Shown: piece by piece, positions 6,245 through 8,372 of the stretch
Numbering within the stretch: the stretch's first letter is position 1
Layout: every line of letters starts with the position of its first letter
From: Candidatus Hydrogenedentota bacterium
Lineage (GTDB): Bacteria; Hydrogenedentota; Hydrogenedentia; Hydrogenedentales; SLHB01
Direction: 5' to 3'
DNA: 8,372 nt
NCBI GenBank assembly: GCA_007130675.1
Contig: SLSB01000391.1
Location: 1-8,372, forward strand
Notes under the pieces: generated by a model
Told to the model about the DNA's origin: nothing
The model's database searches: none
What the model saw: only the letters and a program-made list of their open reading frames with translations
Position numbers and translations under genes: made by a program

Positions 6245-6294
6245 GGCACGTGTTGCACGTACCTTCTGGACTGTTCGTGCGGAAAGTGGTCCAG
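6245..6294. repeat. quasi-palindrome and adjacent inverted repeat
   Basis: Positions 6245-6263 read GG-c-ACGTG-ttg-CACGT-a-CC, a 19-bp quasi-palindrome with one mismatched pair. Just beyond, CTGGAC (6266-6271) and GTCCAG (6289-6294) form a 6-bp inverted repeat around 17 bases. Both lie in the gap between the DUF72 gene's end and the GYF/zinc-ribbon promoter. They could be an operator or structures in the 3' untranslated RNA; nothing favours one role. Confidence 0.3.
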
Positions 6295-6312
6295 TACTCG
6301 AGCTTTTGCGCA

Positions 6313-6332
6313 ACGGGGGCGATGACGCCCGT
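6313..6332 (-). terminator. weak hairpin just after the DUF72 gene
   Basis: ACGGG at 6313-6317 pairs with CCCGT at 6328-6332, starting 5 bases past the stop codon of the minus-strand DUF72 gene. An alternative pairing adds a GC/GC inner helix with a two-base bulge. The minus-strand continuation is TTGCGCAAAAG, without a T-run, so it is not a standard intrinsic terminator. Confidence 0.2.
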
Positions 6333-6337
6333 ACCTT

Positions 6338-7150
6338 CTATCCAAGCACTTCCTCCAGAACCGCTACGTCATGCGGCGCGTGGCCCGAATAGTGGTTGTT
6401 GACATAACCGAAAACGGACAGTTGCCTGTCGAGAGCGGCCTTGATCGCGGGAACCCAGCCCTCGAGATCGCCCCGCCGGTCGACGACCGGCTCCGACCAC
6501 GTTTTCGTTATCTTCTCGATACCGTAACGGTCGCCCAGCCAACGGATGTATGCTACCGGTCCCGTGAATACCTCGCCGCACTCCAGCAGCGCCTCTGGCC
6601 GGGGCATCCAGGGATGATCAATCAGCGCGAGCGATACGTTGCGCTCGCGCAAGGGTTCGAGCAGCCCCTTGTTCAGCCAAGTCTTGTTGCGCACCTCGAC
6701 CACGAAACAGAACGCATCCCTCGGCGCGGCATCGAGAAACGGCAACAAACGCTCAAGAAACGCGGACTGCGTCACGCCCGATTTCTTGGCGAAATAAGGG
6801 AATTGAAGCAGAATCGGCCCCAGTTTGTCTCCCAAACGCCCAAGCGTATCGAGAAACCCAGCCAACACGCTCCCGCAATCCTCGAGAAACCGCTCGTGCG
6901 TGATTTCCTGCGGCACTTTGGCCGAAAACACAAACCCATCGGGCGTACGGTCGCGCCAGCCGTCCACCGTCGACCCACGCGGGACCGCATAGAACGTCGC
7001 ATCGATCTCGACCGTGCTGAACCGCTGCGCATACTGCGTAATGAATTCCGTCGCAGCCGTCCCCGGAGCATACACCCGCCCAACCCAGTCCTTCGTGCTC
7101 CAACTGCACGTCCCCAACCGGACCTGCGGAGATGCCGTGCTCGATGTCAT
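6338..7150 (-). CDS. DUF72 family protein (YecE-like)
   Basis: A 270-residue soluble protein covering the whole DUF72/YecE family (usual length about 240-300). Motifs in order: LGTCSWS (12-18), VEIDATFYAVP (47-57), FVFSAKVPQEITH (73-85), LGPILLQFPYF (110-120), VVEVRNKTW (150-158), YIRWLGD (201-207) and FGYVNNHYSGHAP (247-259). Known structures show a TIM-barrel-like fold with conserved acidic and aromatic residues in a pocket. The biochemical role is not established, so none is given. The ATG at 7150 is chosen because GGGAGG (7164-7159) lies 8 nt upstream; a GTG at 7171 in the same frame would include that site and add only seven residues. It follows hepT on the same strand after 126 bases that hold a repeat cluster, so it may have its own promoter. 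Confidence 0.92.
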   Translation of the reverse strand: MTSSTASPQVRLGTCSWSTKDWVGRVYAPGTAATEFITQYAQRFSTVEIDATFYAVPRGSTVDGWRDRTPDGFVFSAKVPQEITHERFLEDCGSVLAGFLDTLGRLGDKLGPILLQFPYFAKKSGVTQSAFLERLLPFLDAAPRDAFCFVVEVRNKTWLNKGLLEPLRERNVSLALIDHPWMPRPEALLECGEVFTGPVAYIRWLGDRYGIEKITKTWSEPVVDRRGDLEGWVPAIKAALDRQLSVFGYVNNHYSGHAPHDVAVLEEVLG

Positions 7151-7214
7151 AGCGCCCGCCTCCCGGCGCACGCTGCTGGTGCTGCGCCGCCGCTTGGGCC
7201 GATGATCGCATACG

Positions 7215-7263
7215 TCTGCGTGTCTCTCTTGTCCAAATCTGCGTCCATCTGCGTAATCTGCGG
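7215..7263. repeat. intergenic TCTGCG repeat cluster
   Basis: TCTGCGT occurs at 7215-7221, 7238-7244 and 7248-7254, and TCTGCGG at 7257-7263; the last three are spaced 9-10 bp. The run ATCTGCGTCC, ATCTGCGTA, ATCTGCGGATTC resembles short intergenic repeats of the type ATCTGTGTAATCTGTGGAT that I recall from several environmental bacterial phyla (from memory, unchecked). It fills part of the gap between hepT and the DUF72 gene and encodes nothing convincing. It may be a dispersed genomic element or a multi-site binding region. Confidence 0.5.
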
Positions 7264-7276
7264 ATTCATAAAGCGA

Positions 7277-7657
7277 TCAAGGCGCCGCATCAAGGTCGGC
7301 GATCATCTGCTTCAACACAGTGATCAATGGGGCGATGTGCTTTTCACAAGTGTTGAAGATCACCTCTTCATTGACGTTGAAGTAATCGTGAGCCAGCACG
7401 TTGCGCATACCGATCACAGCGCGCCAGGGAATCTCTGGGTATCGGGTTAGAAATGCGCCGCTCGTTTTCTCATCGATCTGCCGAAATGCTTCCCCGACCG
7501 AAAGCAGCACCATGCTGATGGAGTCCAGGTGTTCCCGTCCATCTTCACTGGAAACGAAGTCCTGGGCGGTCTTCACCTTTGCGAAACGCCGCGACACTCG
7601 TTCCATGGCCTCGAGAATTGCCTCGAGACGATCGCGCAACACGTCTGCATCAAGCAT
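7277..7657 (-). CDS. hepT: HepT-like HEPN ribonuclease toxin
   Basis: A 126-residue, mostly helical HEPN-domain protein of the HepT (formerly DUF86) family, the toxin of MntA-HepT toxin-antitoxin pairs. These toxins are RNases whose active site is formed by the R-x4-H motif across a dimer. Here the motif is Arg85-N-V-L-A-His90, followed by Asp91-Tyr92. The Tyr in R-x4-H-x-Y is the residue that the partner MntA is known to modify with AMP to silence the toxin. The full motif is intact, so the toxin is probably functional. The ATG has a near-perfect Shine-Dalgarno site (AAGGAGG, 7670-7664) with 6-nt spacing, and the first 8 bases overlap the end of the upstream mntA gene. The tight overlap with antitoxin first is typical and supports translational coupling. 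Confidence 0.92.
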   Translation of the reverse strand: MLDADVLRDRLEAILEAMERVSRRFAKVKTAQDFVSSEDGREHLDSISMVLLSVGEAFRQIDEKTSGAFLTRYPEIPWRAVIGMRNVLAHDYFNVNEEVIFNTCEKHIAPLITVLKQMIADLDAAP

Positions 7658-7970
7658 AGACGGCCTCCTTTTGCAGACGCGCTCTTAACCGCGCGGGCAT
7701 CCCTGCGCGAAACTCGATCAGGTCCACCGGCCGCCCCAGCCGTTCCATCAATTCCTCGCGGAACAAAGCCAGATCGAACAGCGTCAGACGTGCGGATGGG
7801 GTGACTTCATATACGACATCCACGTCGCTATCGGCCATGGCATCTCCCCGCGCGACCGAGCCGGCGCATCCCAAGGCCTGTAATTCATAGGCGTCTCCCC
7901 GCTCGGCAAGAAAGGCTCTCAGCTTCTCGAGCACCTCTTCCCGGTCTATGGTTTGTCTGCTCACGTTCAT
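7650..7970 (-). CDS. mntA: MntA-like nucleotidyltransferase antitoxin
   Basis: A 106-residue minimal nucleotidyltransferase. Its signature is Gly37-Ser38 followed ten residues later by Asp49-Val50-Asp51 (GSVARGDAMADSDVDVV), the G-S-x10-D-x-D metal site, with a possible third acid at Asp83 in PVDLIEF. In characterised pairs MntA transfers AMP from ATP to a Tyr of HepT and so inactivates the toxin. The motif is complete here, and the protein is shorter than some MntA homologues. The ATG at 7970 has AGGTGA (7980-7975) four bases upstream. It is the first gene of a two-gene operon with hepT, driven by a good promoter at 8013-8041. A housekeeping nucleotidyltransferase role is unlikely given the gene pair. 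Confidence 0.92.
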   Translation of the reverse strand: MNVSRQTIDREEVLEKLRAFLAERGDAYELQALGCAGSVARGDAMADSDVDVVYEVTPSARLTLFDLALFREELMERLGRPVDLIEFRAGMPARLRARLQKEAVYA

Positions 7971-8012
7971 CTAGTCACCTCTACGCAATGGGAGTTTTCC
8001 ACCTTCATCTCC

Positions 8013-8041
8013 ATTTTACACCATCTTTTCAGGGGTGTGAA
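8013..8041 (-). promoter_or_regulatory. promoter of the mntA-hepT operon
   Basis: On the minus strand TTCACA (8041-8036) and TAAAAT (8018-8013) are separated by exactly 17 bp, each matching five of six bases of the sigma-70-type consensus. The start of transcription would lie near 8006, leaving about 36 bases before the mntA ATG at 7970. The -10 overlaps the stop codon of the doubtful 50-codon ORF upstream. No clear operator palindrome was found beside it. Confidence 0.6.
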
Positions 8042-8168
8042 TGGCCAGCGGCCCAAATCTCCGGTTCTTCTTTGCCTCATTGTCGAGGGAATCTTCTCGA
8101 AATGGACAATGTGCTGCAACTTCAGCATTGCCAAAGTGCAGGGTGACGTCGCGGACTTCGTCCTGCAT
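8016..8168 (-). CDS. doubtful 50-residue hypothetical ORF
   Basis: The frame starts at ATG 8168 with AAAGG eight bases upstream and gives a polar 50-residue peptide beginning MQDEVRDVTLHFGNAEV and ending HTPEKMV. No family is recognised and there is no signal or membrane segment. The same frame is open to 8348, but that part overlaps the likely helicase gene and has a poor composition. The stop codon lies inside the -10 of the mntA promoter, which argues against it. It could be a remnant, a small upstream gene of the mntA-hepT operon, or chance. Confidence 0.25.
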   Translation of the reverse strand: MQDEVRDVTLHFGNAEVAAHCPFREDSLDNEAKKNRRFGPLAIHTPEKMV

Positions 8169-8244
8169 GGAATGGACCTTTGGGGCGCTGCCTGTCAGAA
8201 TAGCGCGGAACAGGACACGCAGGGCAGGGAAGAAAGGCAGGGCC

Positions 8245-8372
8245 GTGACGCAGCCGAATGGCGAGAGACAGCAGGGGGATCTTCTTCGCGGCAATCCTCC
8301 CCCCGATACGGACGGGCTCGACATGGTCGAGGGGGTGGTGCACCGCATCGTCTACGAAAGCCCGGAGACGGG
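8245..8372 (+). CDS. recD2: start of a RecD2-like helicase gene (partial, runs off the right edge)
   Basis: The last 17 codons read MVEGVVHRIVYESPETG, which closely resembles the N-terminal strand pair (EG-V-ER-I-Y-x-ENG pattern) of RecD2-type ATP-dependent DNA helicases. Only this part is visible; helicase motifs would lie beyond the window. The start is uncertain. ATG 8323 begins right at the recognisable part but has no ribosome site. GTG 8245, in the same frame, has AAAGG (8233-8237) seven bases upstream and would add a 26-residue Pro/Asp-rich tail. The frame is open back to 8041, but the earlier residues look like antisense noise. It is transcribed away from the mntA-hepT operon. Confidence 0.45.
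   Translation, partial: MTQPNGERQQGDLLRGNPPPDTDGLDMVEGVVHRIVYESPET

Noticed and set aside
6371..7450. 359-codon plus-strand frame across the DUF72 gene
   Set aside because: It is antisense to a gene with a full set of DUF72 motifs and runs through the intergenic repeat into hepT, so it is a shadow.

Overview
The window looks like chromosomal DNA of a free-living, GC-rich, probably Gram-negative bacterium. An entericidin-type lipoprotein gene points to an outer membrane, and most genes have clear Shine-Dalgarno sites. The mix of a DUF72 gene, a hybrid multi-PAS kinase and a GYF_2/zinc-ribbon polytopic membrane protein resembles environmental lineages such as Planctomycetes, Verrucomicrobia or Hydrogenedentes. 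That placement is an impression from gene content, not a demonstration.

Left part (1-1825): about 520 bases without a convincing gene end in a repeat-dense control region (a 12-bp palindrome, two 11-bp direct repeats, four 12-bp imperfect direct repeats and an extended -10 box). This leads into a single-domain response regulator (+) whose frame breaks at an A5 run exactly at the conserved Lys-Pro. A 51-residue entericidin-like lipoprotein (+) follows. Next is a small minus-strand gene of unknown family, also broken by a one-base indel in a homopolymer. Then comes a structured leader ahead of the next gene.

Centre (1826-6337): a soluble hybrid sensor histidine kinase (+; three PAS-like domains, HisKA, HATPase_c, REC) meets, tail to tail with a 25-bp gap, a large minus-strand gene. 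That gene encodes a GYF_2 domain, a disordered linker, a four-Cys zinc ribbon and about 13-14 membrane segments. Its start (5996) is fixed by the Shine-Dalgarno site and by a good -35/-10 pair that lies inside the longer open frame.

Right part (6338-8372): a DUF72/YecE-family gene (-), an intergenic TCTGCG repeat cluster, and a complete MntA-HepT toxin-antitoxin operon (-; 8-bp overlap, TTCACA-17-TAAAAT promoter). A doubtful 50-codon ORF (-) follows, and at the right edge the first codons of what looks like a RecD2-type helicase gene (+).

The response regulator and the hybrid kinase are plausible parts of one phosphorelay, but the sequence does not prove it. The other genes appear functionally unrelated. 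The most unusual items are the two homopolymer frameshifts within 600 bp, the repeat-rich promoter region, the long imperfect hairpin before the kinase, and the uncharacterised GYF/zinc-ribbon membrane protein.
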